In this document: one piece after another, positions 39,911 through 48,013 of the stretch
Position numbering within the stretch: the stretch's first letter is position 1
Layout: every line of letters starts with the position of its first letter
From: Lachnospiraceae bacterium
GTDB lineage: Bacteria > Bacillota > Clostridia > Lachnospirales > Lachnospiraceae
Direction: 5' to 3'
Length of the DNA stretch: 64,000 nt
Assembly (NCBI GenBank): GCA_017624235.1
Contig: JAGANL010000037.1
Span: 1-64,000 of the forward strand
Notes under the pieces: generated by a model
What the model was told of the DNA's origin: nothing
Databases searched by the model: none
Seen by the model: the letters and a program-made list of their open reading frames with translations, nothing else
Position numbers and translations under genes: made by a program

Positions 39911-41684
39911 AATTAACGCGACCAGATTTATGAGTCAGAGGGAGTTTGCGGCGCAGCTTACCGAGCTTGATCTGAATCATATGGAGGGATGTACGAGGGG
40001 AGGAATTCCCCTTCTGGTAAAAGACGGGAAGGTATATGTGGATGCAGAGGATCACCATACCCTGATTTTCGGTTCCACCGGAAGCAAAAAGACCCGTTTT
40101 TTCGGAATGCCGGCCGTAAAGATATTAAGCAGTGCGGGAGAGTCCTTTCTCGTGACAGATCCAAAGGGCGAAATCTATGAACGGACAGCGGCAGAAACGG
40201 CAGCCAGGGGGTATCAGGTACTATGTCTGAACCTGAGGAACTTTCACAACGGAGTGACATGGAATCCATTGCTGCTGCCTTACGATTGCTATCATTCCGG
40301 CAATCGTGGAAAGGCTGTGGAGATGGTCAGTGAGCTGGCGTCTATGATTATCGGAGAGGATATGCAGGACCCGTTCTGGAGCAATACCGCTGCCGATGTG
40401 CTGGTTGGACTGATGCTTGTGCTGTTAGAAAGTGCAGAACGGGAGGAATGCAATGTCAAAAGTATATTTTCACTGTGGGATCAGTATTTGGACAATCGTG
40501 AGGAGATGCTAAGCGGCCTGCACAAAAGGTATGGGGATACGATGATTATGAGGCGGTTCAGAAGTCTGGAAAACAGCTCGGAAAAGACGGTAGGTTCGAT
40601 CGAATCCGTGGTGGCAGGCGGGCTGAACAGGCTGGATGCGAATGAGGAATTTGTGGAATTTCTGTCGCAGGAGGGACTGGAATTTGCGCAGGTCGTCCGA
40701 CAGAAAACGGCCCTCTATCTGGTCATACCGGATGAGAATACCTATTATCATTTTATAGCAAGTATCTTTATGGAGCAGATGTATGAGGCGTTGATTGCGG
40801 CGGCGCAGGAGCAGCCGGACTGCAGACTGCCGATTCGTATGAATTACATTGTCGATGAATTTGCCAATATGCCCAAAATGCGGAATATGGCTTCAATGAT
40901 TACGGCAGCCAGAAGCAGGAACATCCGTTTCCATCTGATCATACAAAGCAGGGTACAGCTGGATGAGAAATATGGGGCGGGAGCAGAGGTCATCTGTGAT
41001 AACTGCGTCAACTGGGTTTATCTGCACAGCAGGGACTATAAACTTCTTCATACTATCAGCGAATTGTGTGGGGATGTGGTTTACGACAATCATATGGTGC
41101 TTCCGTTAGTTTCCGAATTTGAACTGCAGCATTTGAAGAAGGAGGAGGGGGAGGCACTGGTATTAGCGGGCAGAAGCCTTCCGTGCATCGTGAATCTGGA
41201 GGATATTGATGCTTACCCGGATGGAGAGGGGGAAGAAAGCAGCAGGAAGACTGTCACAAAGCAGAAATGGCTCCCGGTGTCTGTTTATCATATGAAAAAG
41301 AGCAGGAGCAAAAGTACCTGTCAGTATCTTCCGACCAGAGAGCAGATGGAGAGACAGCAGATGAAACGGGGAATGAGCAGGGATACCTGGCTGGTAGGGG
41401 CCTGCAACGGGGTCATTCTTATAGAGGATATGGCAGATGGGAAAAGGGTGGATTCGGGAGCAGAGATTTTCAGGCTGTGCTTTGCAGAGCTTGCGGATAT
41501 CAAGGATGCAGTAGAGCTTACCTGGTATAAGGCACCGGGTACGATGCGCCAGCATTACTATACGCTGCTGTGTGCAGGAAAGCCGGAAAATGCCTGTGTG
41601 ACGATACAGGAAATCGGAGAGAAATGCTTTACTCCGGTCAAAATCAATCTTGCAGAAAAGCTGAAAGGAGCAGGAATATGTTAA
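39903..41684 (+). CDS. VirD4/TraG-like ATPase with altered Walker A
   Basis: 593 residues from the ATG at 39,903 (GGGAGGA upstream). The order of motifs is that of type IV coupling ATPases: P-loop 'IFGSTGSKKTRFFGMPAV', 'ESFLVTDPKGEIYERT', a long all-alpha insertion, 'RMNYIVDEFANMPKM' (Walker B) and 'IRFHLIIQSRVQLDEKYG'. The Walker A Gly before Lys is replaced by Lys (GSKKT instead of GSGKT). No N-terminal membrane helices are present, unlike true coupling proteins. No relaxase, pilus or mating-channel genes flank it; it sits beside a signalling cluster. It probably acts as a soluble hexameric motor on an unknown substrate. Confidence 0.82.
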   Translation: MNKINATRFMSQREFAAQLTELDLNHMEGCTRGGIPLLVKDGKVYVDAEDHHTLIFGSTGSKKTRFFGMPAVKILSSAGESFLVTDPKGEIYERTAAETAARGYQVLCLNLRNFHNGVTWNPLLLPYDCYHSGNRGKAVEMVSELASMIIGEDMQDPFWSNTAADVLVGLMLVLLESAEREECNVKSIFSLWDQYLDNREEMLSGLHKRYGDTMIMRRFRSLENSSEKTVGSIESVVAGGLNRLDANEEFVEFLSQEGLEFAQVVRQKTALYLVIPDENTYYHFIASIFMEQMYEALIAAAQEQPDCRLPIRMNYIVDEFANMPKMRNMASMITAARSRNIRFHLIIQSRVQLDEKYGAGAEVICDNCVNWVYLHSRDYKLLHTISELCGDVVYDNHMVLPLVSEFELQHLKKEEGEALVLAGRSLPCIVNLEDIDAYPDGEGEESSRKTVTKQKWLPVSVYHMKKSRSKSTCQYLPTREQMERQQMKRGMSRDTWLVGACNGVILIEDMADGKRVDSGAEIFRLCFAELADIKDAVELTWYKAPGTMRQHYYTLLCAGKPENACVTIQEIGEKCFTPVKINLAEKLKGAGIC

Positions 41685-42046
41685 AGGATGAAGCATTTTT
41701 TGCACCATTTCGTACTGAAAACACGGAAAACGTATATGAGCTGGTAGTCATCGTAGTACAGAACGGAAAGACAAAGCAGGTCGATCAGGAGGTGGTGGAT
41801 GCCTATCGGGGAGAGATTGGGCTTGCCTATGCGAGAAAGCTTCTGTTTCGGATGGCAAACCATGTGTTGCCTTCCAGATTTCAGGAGGTTGTATGGGAGG
41901 AATATACCGCCTTTTCAAGTGGCAGCAACAGAAAGGAAGCCTATATCAAAAAGAGGAGCACAGGAGATTATGTACTGGCTTCGCTGCGATGGTGTGACAG
42001 ACTGGAGAAGGGGCCGCTTTCTTTCATGAATGGGATAAAGCCGTAA
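41678..42046 (+). CDS. 122-residue protein of unknown function in the VirD4-like operon
   Basis: A soluble basic protein starting 'MLKDEAFFAPFRTEN' with a central 'VELVV'-like strand region ('YELVVIVVQNGKTKQVDQEV') and a conserved-looking 'SLRWCDRLEKGPLSFMNGI' C-terminus. AAAGGAG stands eight bases before the ATG, which overlaps the end of the VirD4-like gene by seven bases. An open frame extends further upstream but lies wholly inside that gene. No family recognised; tight coupling suggests it works with the ATPase. Confidence 0.65.
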   Translation: MLKDEAFFAPFRTENTENVYELVVIVVQNGKTKQVDQEVVDAYRGEIGLAYARKLLFRMANHVLPSRFQEVVWEEYTAFSSGSNRKEAYIKKRSTGDYVLASLRWCDRLEKGPLSFMNGIKP

Positions 42047-42058
42047 AAACGTCTTCGA

Positions 42059-42087
42059 TTGACAGGACAAACCACAGATATTACAAT
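42059..42087 (+). promoter_or_regulatory. sigma-A promoter of the sigma/anti-sigma operon
   Basis: TTGACA, 17 bases, TACAAT: perfect -35 and five of six at -10, about 65 bases before the sigma factor start codon. The gene is therefore transcribed by the housekeeping polymerase. Confidence 0.75.
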
Positions 42088-42094
42088 AAATGTA

Positions 42095-42113
42095 TTCGTA
42101 TATGCAATACGAA
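42095..42113. promoter_or_regulatory. operator-like inverted repeat at the sigma operon start site
   Basis: TTCGTAT, spacer ATGCA, ATACGAA: perfect seven-base arms centred about 17 bases after the -10 box, on the expected first transcribed bases. A repressor bound here would block the promoter; no repressor gene was identified. Confidence 0.5.
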
Positions 42114-42156
42114 AATGATAAGATAAATTCAAATCCATGAGGTGGGAGGCGGCTTT

Positions 42157-42975
42157 ATGAATCATACTCTGGTGGAGGAAATTGAAGAGGAATACGATGA
42201 ATATTGTAAGGATCGGGAAAGAAATACGGATACGATGTATGCAAAGCTGTCGGACTATCTAAAAGGAATGATTGCGATGCTGATCCGGGACGGTTCCTAC
42301 ATTGATCTGGAGATGGCAGAGGAACTGACGCAGGAGGTTCTGATGACGATTGCAACGGATAAGATCCATACCTTTGAAAAGAAGGAAGCGAAATTTACGA
42401 CCTTTTGTACTGCCATAGCCAAGAATAAGGCGCTGGATTATGTACGCAAAAGGAACAGGCACCGTATGAACTCCTATGAAGCCATGGCGGAAGAGGGATA
42501 TGAATTTACGGGACACCAGATGTATCAGAACCCCGAACGGCTTCTTATTTTGCAGGAGAGCAGATTGGGGCAGATTGAAGCGGTCAAAAAGTATCTGCAG
42601 CTTTTGATGAATCAGAAAGGAAAGCCCTATCGAACCGTAGGCTGCTGCTATACGATGGTGCTGTTTCACAGATACCACCCGGACTCCAAAGAGTTAAGCT
42701 CGCCGGGCTGGGCATTCGAGGAAATCCGGGAGGATACCGTAGAGGACAGCTCGTCCCGTTTTGCCCGGGAAATCAATGAATGGTTTCCGAGATTCGGTCT
42801 GTACTGGGGCGAAGAGTTCGTAGACGGTCTGGACGAGCAGGAGGGAGATGTCTACATCAGCGATATGATCTTCGGAGAGCATTTTAAGACCAAGGATCTG
42901 GAAAACTGGAGCCTGAGAATGCGGAATAAGCTTCGCCGGGAAATGCTCGAGGAAGCCTGTGATATTTTGGAGTAG
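42157..42975 (+). CDS. ECF-like RNA polymerase sigma factor
   Basis: 272 residues from the ATG after GGGAGGCGG. Region 2 is recognisable at about residues 20-115: 'IDLEMAEELTQEVLMTIAT', 'FTTFCTAIAKNKALDYVRKR'. The second half is longer and more divergent than in standard ECF factors; a clear region 4 helix-turn-helix is not obvious ('AFEEIREDTVEDSSSRF', then 'WSLRMRNKLRREMLEEA'). It may recognise unusual promoters, perhaps those of the neighbouring kinase and CHAT genes, where no good sigma-A promoter is seen. A zinc-finger anti-sigma-like protein follows 12 bases later. Confidence 0.75.
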   Translation: MNHTLVEEIEEEYDEYCKDRERNTDTMYAKLSDYLKGMIAMLIRDGSYIDLEMAEELTQEVLMTIATDKIHTFEKKEAKFTTFCTAIAKNKALDYVRKRNRHRMNSYEAMAEEGYEFTGHQMYQNPERLLILQESRLGQIEAVKKYLQLLMNQKGKPYRTVGCCYTMVLFHRYHPDSKELSSPGWAFEEIREDTVEDSSSRFAREINEWFPRFGLYWGEEFVDGLDEQEGDVYISDMIFGEHFKTKDLENWSLRMRNKLRREMLEEACDILE

Positions 42976-42987
42976 GGGAGCAGCAGG

Positions 42988-43578
42988 ATGGATACACACT
43001 TAACCGTAGAAGATATAGAAAAATATTTGAATACCTCGGATCTGTCGGAGGACTATCTGTTGTGGTTGGAACAGGCTTCTGCCCATCTGGCAAGCTGTGA
43101 GAGCTGCCAGAAGACATTACAGAGAGCTATGAGCGCAGATGCGGTCTGTGAGGAAGCGGGACTGCAGGAGGCACTCAGACTGGCGGAAAAGGAGGACGAG
43201 ATTCGCAGGAGCATCCTGATCTGTAAGCTTTCGCAGATGCGGGAGCAGACCCGAATGGCGGAAATCATCCGTTTGTTGCAGACAGGGGCAGTGAGCCCTT
43301 ATATTTTGCAGATGTCGGATCTGTCAGGGAGGCAGACGGCAGTCAGGGGAGAAACCGGAAAATCAGCAGAGGAGCTGGAGCTTACCTGTGAGGATGGCAG
43401 GCTGAAGATAAACATTTACGGCAGGGACAGTGGACATCCGGTGACGGTGCTGCTGGAACAGGAGGGAGAGCCGCCTGTGGTATGCGAGGCTCTGTGGGAA
43501 GAGGCATCAGGGCAGTGGAGCGCTGTTTTGGATGCACCCAGGCAGGAGAGCACATTTGAGCTTTATATCCTTTCCTGA
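42988..43578 (+). CDS. zinc-finger anti-sigma-like protein
   Basis: 196 residues with HX3CX2C (His33, Cys37, Cys40 in 'HLASCESCQ'), the zinc-binding anti-sigma (ZAS) signature, within a helical N-terminal domain. The rest is a helical linker and a C-terminal beta-rich domain ('LTCEDGRLKINIYGRDSGHP') with no membrane helix, so it would be a soluble regulator of the sigma factor encoded directly upstream. ZAS proteins often release their sigma on oxidation of the cysteines, but that is not testable here. The gene converges on the CHAT gene with a 13-base gap. Confidence 0.7.
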   Translation: MDTHLTVEDIEKYLNTSDLSEDYLLWLEQASAHLASCESCQKTLQRAMSADAVCEEAGLQEALRLAEKEDEIRRSILICKLSQMREQTRMAEIIRLLQTGAVSPYILQMSDLSGRQTAVRGETGKSAEELELTCEDGRLKINIYGRDSGHPVTVLLEQEGEPPVVCEALWEEASGQWSAVLDAPRQESTFELYILS

Positions 43579-43591
43579 TGGATTGTCGAAG

Positions 43592-46129
43592 CTACTCAAA
43601 CAACAGGTAGCCAGCCCAATAATAGGGGTGAGCGTAGGGACGGATGCCGTTTTCCGTATAGCTTCTAAGCTCCGAAATGGCCAGCCGGAAGGCACGTCTG
43701 CAGTCTGCATCGGTCTGGGTCAGCAGGCGGTAAAAGGCCTCCATGAACAGGCAGCCGGAACGGTCATCAATCTGCCAGAGAGAAACGATCATGGAATGGC
43801 AGCCTGCCAGCCGGAAGGCTCTTCTGAGTCCATAGACGCCCTCTGCGGCATGGAAAATACCCTGTCCGGTCTGACAGGCAGAAAGTACGGTCAGAACCGT
43901 ATCGGAAAAGTCCATGGCGGATATCAGATTGCAGGAGAGCAGTTCATTTCCTGCAAACAAAAGACCGCTGTGCTCCATCGTATCAAAGGCAGCGTTCCAG
44001 TCCGGGGCAGGAGCTTGTCCGGTGCTATTGTCGGTCGTTTCCTCAGTCGAAGGGTCTGTTGCAAGTTTGGTATTGGTACTGTGAACTGCGTCACAGAAAA
44101 CGCCGTGTGTGGCGATGTGGACAAGCGCAGGCGCTTTTTGAAAGCATGGTGCCAATAAGGAAAGAACAGCCTCCTGTCCGGTATAGCAGACAGAGTTCAG
44201 ATAATCGGCTGCCTGCTCTGCCTCCCTTTGCGCGTAGGGCAGGGGCGGAAAATCATGCAGAGCAGGATTTCCGACAATCAGGGTCGAAACCGGACGGCGA
44301 TAGGCGAGAGGGGCATTGGTTAAAAGCTCCTTTGCCGTATTGACATAGGTGATTTCAAAGCGGTCTCCCAGATAGACACCTGAGGACAGGGAAAGGCAGC
44401 TAAAGGGAAACTGCAGCAGTCCGTCTACAGGAGCCAGAATCAGATGCCGTATGTCCGCCTGCTCTAAAAAGGGTTTTATCGGACGATAGAGGAGACGCCG
44501 CAGTCTGGTATCGGTATCCTGCAGCTTATGCTGTAAGAGCAGACGCTCTCTGGCAGAGGCATGGGCGGTATGAAGCATCAGTGTCTGCCAGGCTGCGAGC
44601 AGCTCATCCAATCGTTGCTTTTCACACAGCCGAATGCAGTGTGTCTCGTTTTTGGTCACTAAAAAGACACAATAAAAGCTTTCCGTTACAGTACGGGTCA
44701 GACAGTATTCCAGCAGCAGTTCTTCCTCCGAAAGCCTGTTTTGAATTTCCGAGGTAGTAATGGGACATCGGTTGTTTAGGCCTTCCAGTGACTGATAATG
44801 GCGGCTTAGGAAAGAAGCCTCCATAGAAAGATATTTGGTATTCAATAAAAAATCATAGATTTCTTCCGGTGGCATGGACTGTCTGCCAGCCATTTCAGAA
44901 CACAGTACATAGGCATCCATGCAGAGAGAAAAATGATATTCTAACAGGGAAAGATGGTTAAACACCAGCTTTTCATCATAATACAGGAAAAGGCTGCGGA
45001 TCGTGTGGTCAAAATATCGGTCGGCCTGCTTTTTGCAGGCGGGTATGGAGGTATAGTTTTTGGTTTTGGCAAGCAGGAAGAGCCGGAGAGAGAGTCCTTT
45101 TTCCCCCAACTGATGAAAGAGGGGAAGGGCTTCGGAAAAACTTTCCTTTTGAATCAGGCTCAGACCATGATTGTATAAAAGAATCTGAAAGGCATCCCGG
45201 CTGTAGCAGATGGAGGCAGGAAGCGCTCCGTCATGCGCTGCGGTAAACAGGGACTTCGTGTCGTATTCACCGGAGGCAGCATCGGTTTGTTCCAGTACGA
45301 TGGCAAGCGTCTGCAGGGATGCACACAGATCTGGATACTGTACCGGATTCTGATTTTGATAAGACAGGCAGATGGAACGGGCCTCTGAAAATCTTCCGGC
45401 CCGCGTGTACAGCTCTGCCAGAATGAGTTCCATGGAGGTGTGCAGGTAATAGTCCTCCGGTGGTTCCTTGGCAAGCTCCGTCAGGATGGCGATGCCCTCG
45501 GCGGGATTATTGATTTTGCCGTAGGCACAGCTGATCAGAATCAGATTGGAACAGGCCAGGTTGGCAATTAGCGTTTCGTTGGAAGCGTACTGTTTCAGAA
45601 AGGCAGTGGCATCGTCCGGGATGAGCTTCTCATCCATCCAGAGTGAGTTGGAGGTCAGACAGTCGGAGATGCACTCATAATACTGTTCCATATGGAAATG
45701 CAGCTTGGCATTAAAAAGGGCATGTAGGAAATCAAAGAGAGGACAGTCTCCATTTTCCTGCTTCAAAAGAGCTGTGGCATGTTCCAGCCGCTGCTGGGCG
45801 GATGCCGTATCGCCGGCATTCAGGTAGCATTCACAGGCATCCAGCAGATGTACGGCATAGTAGGACAGAGCCGCTTCTCCCAGAAGCTTCTGCATGGCTT
45901 CTAAGACCGGAATTTCATAGGCCTCATAGGTCAGCAGATCATGCTGTCTGGAGGCGATGGACTGCAAAAGGGTCAGGGCATTTAACAGGGCGGACGGATC
46001 GGCGTTGGAAACGGATTCCGATTTCTGCAAGGCAGAGACCGCCTGTTTGGCATGTGCTTTGGCAGAGTCCAGATTTCCGGTTTGATATTCCTGTGTGGCA
46101 GCAGCTAACAGGAGGAGCGCTTCATTCAT
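43592..46129 (-). CDS. CHAT-domain caspase-like protease with TPR-like N-terminus
   Basis: 845 residues. The N-terminal ~500 residues are alpha-helical repeats of TPR type ('AEGIAILTELAKEP', 'LAELYTRAGRFSEARSICLS'). The C-terminal CHAT domain has the catalytic dyad of the caspase-like clan: His in 'VHIATHGVF' (near residue 675) and Cys in 'LSACQTGQG' (near residue 750), followed by 'GVYGLRRAFRLAGCHSMIVSLWQIDD'-type sequence. CHAT proteases are used in bacterial conflict and programmed-death modules. The trigger and substrate are unknown. AGAGGAA precedes the ATG. It is divergent from the kinase operon with a 111-base gap. Confidence 0.9.
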   Translation of the reverse strand: MNEALLLLAAATQEYQTGNLDSAKAHAKQAVSALQKSESVSNADPSALLNALTLLQSIASRQHDLLTYEAYEIPVLEAMQKLLGEAALSYYAVHLLDACECYLNAGDTASAQQRLEHATALLKQENGDCPLFDFLHALFNAKLHFHMEQYYECISDCLTSNSLWMDEKLIPDDATAFLKQYASNETLIANLACSNLILISCAYGKINNPAEGIAILTELAKEPPEDYYLHTSMELILAELYTRAGRFSEARSICLSYQNQNPVQYPDLCASLQTLAIVLEQTDAASGEYDTKSLFTAAHDGALPASICYSRDAFQILLYNHGLSLIQKESFSEALPLFHQLGEKGLSLRLFLLAKTKNYTSIPACKKQADRYFDHTIRSLFLYYDEKLVFNHLSLLEYHFSLCMDAYVLCSEMAGRQSMPPEEIYDFLLNTKYLSMEASFLSRHYQSLEGLNNRCPITTSEIQNRLSEEELLLEYCLTRTVTESFYCVFLVTKNETHCIRLCEKQRLDELLAAWQTLMLHTAHASARERLLLQHKLQDTDTRLRRLLYRPIKPFLEQADIRHLILAPVDGLLQFPFSCLSLSSGVYLGDRFEITYVNTAKELLTNAPLAYRRPVSTLIVGNPALHDFPPLPYAQREAEQAADYLNSVCYTGQEAVLSLLAPCFQKAPALVHIATHGVFCDAVHSTNTKLATDPSTEETTDNSTGQAPAPDWNAAFDTMEHSGLLFAGNELLSCNLISAMDFSDTVLTVLSACQTGQGIFHAAEGVYGLRRAFRLAGCHSMIVSLWQIDDRSGCLFMEAFYRLLTQTDADCRRAFRLAISELRSYTENGIRPYAHPYYWAGYLLFE

Positions 46130-46240
46130 AGGTAAATTCCTCTCTTTGGGGATGATTTTCTATAAAGATACTAATACAGAAATACGGAAAAGAAAAGAGA
46201 TAAGAAAAGGATAAGACAAAAGAAAGAAGAGGACGAAAGC

Positions 46241-48010
46241 ATGGAACAGCAGACAGTATTGAGCAGCCAGAATGGCAGAGACAGCGAGAGTACCGTACTA
46301 AGCAGCCAGAATGGCAGAACGACAGAAGGCACGGTGCTGAGCAGCCAGTATAACGGAATGGCAGAGGGCACGGTGCTGAGCAGCCAGACGGAGGATTCCT
46401 GGCGCCCCGGGCTTTTGTTAAAGCGTGGCGACCGGGTAAAGGAATATACCATTACTGATTTTATCAGTAAGAGTGGCGAGGCAGAGGTTTACAAGGGTAC
46501 CCGCGATGGCAGGGAATATGCAGTCAAGCTCTATCTGAACGAGATTTCCCTGAAGGAAGGGGTCGTAAACCGTCTGGTGGGGAAGGAATTTCACAATCTG
46601 GCCCATATGGTGGAGGTAGGAGAGATTCCGATTGAATTTCGAAAGGGCGAGGAGCTTCATAAATTTTATGAAATATCCCCCTTATATAAAGAGGTTTCAA
46701 AACCGGTTCCTTATGCAGAGCTTTGCAGGATGATCGGGCAGGTGAATGAAGGACTGCATGAGCTGCATGGTATGGGAATCTATCACAAGGATATCAAGCC
46801 TGCCAACATCATGGTGGATGAGGACAATACCTATCGGATCATAGATTTTGGCATCAGCAGTGTGGCAGAAAGAGGGCAGACCCATATCAACAATACCGTA
46901 ACGGGTATTTCATTCGATTATGCGTCACCGGATGCAAGGGCCACCTCGAAGGCGAGCCCGGAGGAGGATTACTATTCCTTCGGTATTTCCATTTATGAAT
47001 TTTTTACGGGAGAGCTTCCCTATGCGGAGTTGGGAAGCGCCAATAACCGTTATGAACAGTTGAATTCCATCGGAATCCGGGTCAGAGAATCGCAGCATAT
47101 GCCAAAGGAACTGATCAAACTGATTCATGGTCTGACTTTTTACAGCAATAATCCGGAGCTGAAGAAAAAGCGCTGGGGTTATGAAAAGGTAAAACAGTGG
47201 CTGGAGGATCCGTCCGGACTGGAGGATCTGGATATGGGACAGGCCGGCAGTACACAGACGGTAAAAAAAGCGTCTGAAAGCGGCAGGGCAACGACTCTTT
47301 ATAAAAAGAGCTTTGGCTTCCACGGACGACAGATTCAGGACAGCTATACGTTAGCCGATGAACTGGGAAATCACTGGGAGGAAGGAAAGAAGCTGGTAGG
47401 CCGTGGGTATCTGGAAGATTTCTTTCAGGAAAACGGCAGCGAATATGTATCCTTCCGAAGTGCCTGCGAGGATACGAGAAACCTGTTAGAGGAGGCTGCT
47501 TCGGCAGACGAAGAGGATCTTGCCTATTGGAAGCTTGTATATGAACTGGAACCAAAGCTGAATCAGTTTTATTGGAATGTGCCAAAGGAGGACGGTACCA
47601 CAGGCTATACCTGCGAGGAGCTGGGTGTTTACTTTTTCTTAAAGCCGATGCAGGACCAAAAGAAAAAGGGCGGGATACCGGAGGTTACTCAGAAGCTGTT
47701 AGCAAGCGGCAGACTGTCCGTTTATTTGAGGGAATCTCTGAAGGATGAGAAACGATACCAAAAAGCGCTCCGGTTACAGAAGGAATATGAATCCGGGGAT
47801 GCAGAGAAGGCGGTATGGAGGCTGGGGTATCTATTGACCGGCAAAGCTCTGTTTAACTATCGCGGTCAAAGCTTTGAGACGAAGAAGCAGCTTTACGACT
47901 TTTTGATCCAGTGGACCAATTCCCTTTCTCTGGAGGATGCGGTTCGGGCAGCAAAAACCTTTCAGAATACCAAAGAATTTCAGGCATGGCTGGAAAGTCA
48001 GGAGGAATAG
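46241..48010 (+). CDS. Ser/Thr protein kinase with four N-terminal TVLSSQ repeats
   Basis: 589 residues. After an N-terminal tail of four 13-residue repeats (residues 5-54) comes a Hanks-type kinase domain (about 65-325): Gly loop 'ISKSGEAEVYKGT', 'YAVKLYL' with the ATP-binding Lys, catalytic loop 'GIYHKDIKPANIM' and 'IIDFGISSV'. HRD is HKD here, which is common in bacteria. Residues 360-589 are an unrecognised helical domain without a membrane segment, so the kinase is cytosolic. It heads an operon with an FHA protein and a PP2C phosphatase. The repeats are Thr/Ser-rich and are plausible autophosphorylation and FHA-binding sites. Confidence 0.9.
   Translation: MEQQTVLSSQNGRDSESTVLSSQNGRTTEGTVLSSQYNGMAEGTVLSSQTEDSWRPGLLLKRGDRVKEYTITDFISKSGEAEVYKGTRDGREYAVKLYLNEISLKEGVVNRLVGKEFHNLAHMVEVGEIPIEFRKGEELHKFYEISPLYKEVSKPVPYAELCRMIGQVNEGLHELHGMGIYHKDIKPANIMVDEDNTYRIIDFGISSVAERGQTHINNTVTGISFDYASPDARATSKASPEEDYYSFGISIYEFFTGELPYAELGSANNRYEQLNSIGIRVRESQHMPKELIKLIHGLTFYSNNPELKKKRWGYEKVKQWLEDPSGLEDLDMGQAGSTQTVKKASESGRATTLYKKSFGFHGRQIQDSYTLADELGNHWEEGKKLVGRGYLEDFFQENGSEYVSFRSACEDTRNLLEEAASADEEDLAYWKLVYELEPKLNQFYWNVPKEDGTTGYTCEELGVYFFLKPMQDQKKKGGIPEVTQKLLASGRLSVYLRESLKDEKRYQKALRLQKEYESGDAEKAVWRLGYLLTGKALFNYRGQSFETKKQLYDFLIQWTNSLSLEDAVRAAKTFQNTKEFQAWLESQEE
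46253..46402 (+). repeat. four 39-base tandem repeats in the kinase gene
   Basis: The units encode TVLSSQNGRDSES, TVLSSQNGRTTEG, TVLSSQYNGMAEG and TVLSSQTEDSW, an exact 13-residue period. TVLSSQ is invariant while the spacers vary, which points to selection on the motif. Confidence 0.9.
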
Positions 48011-48013
48011 ACA

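Noticed and set aside
43532..44158. Plus-strand frame of 208 codons at the end of the anti-sigma gene.
   Set aside because: It lies opposite the CHAT active-site region, whose catalytic motifs are intact on the minus strand.
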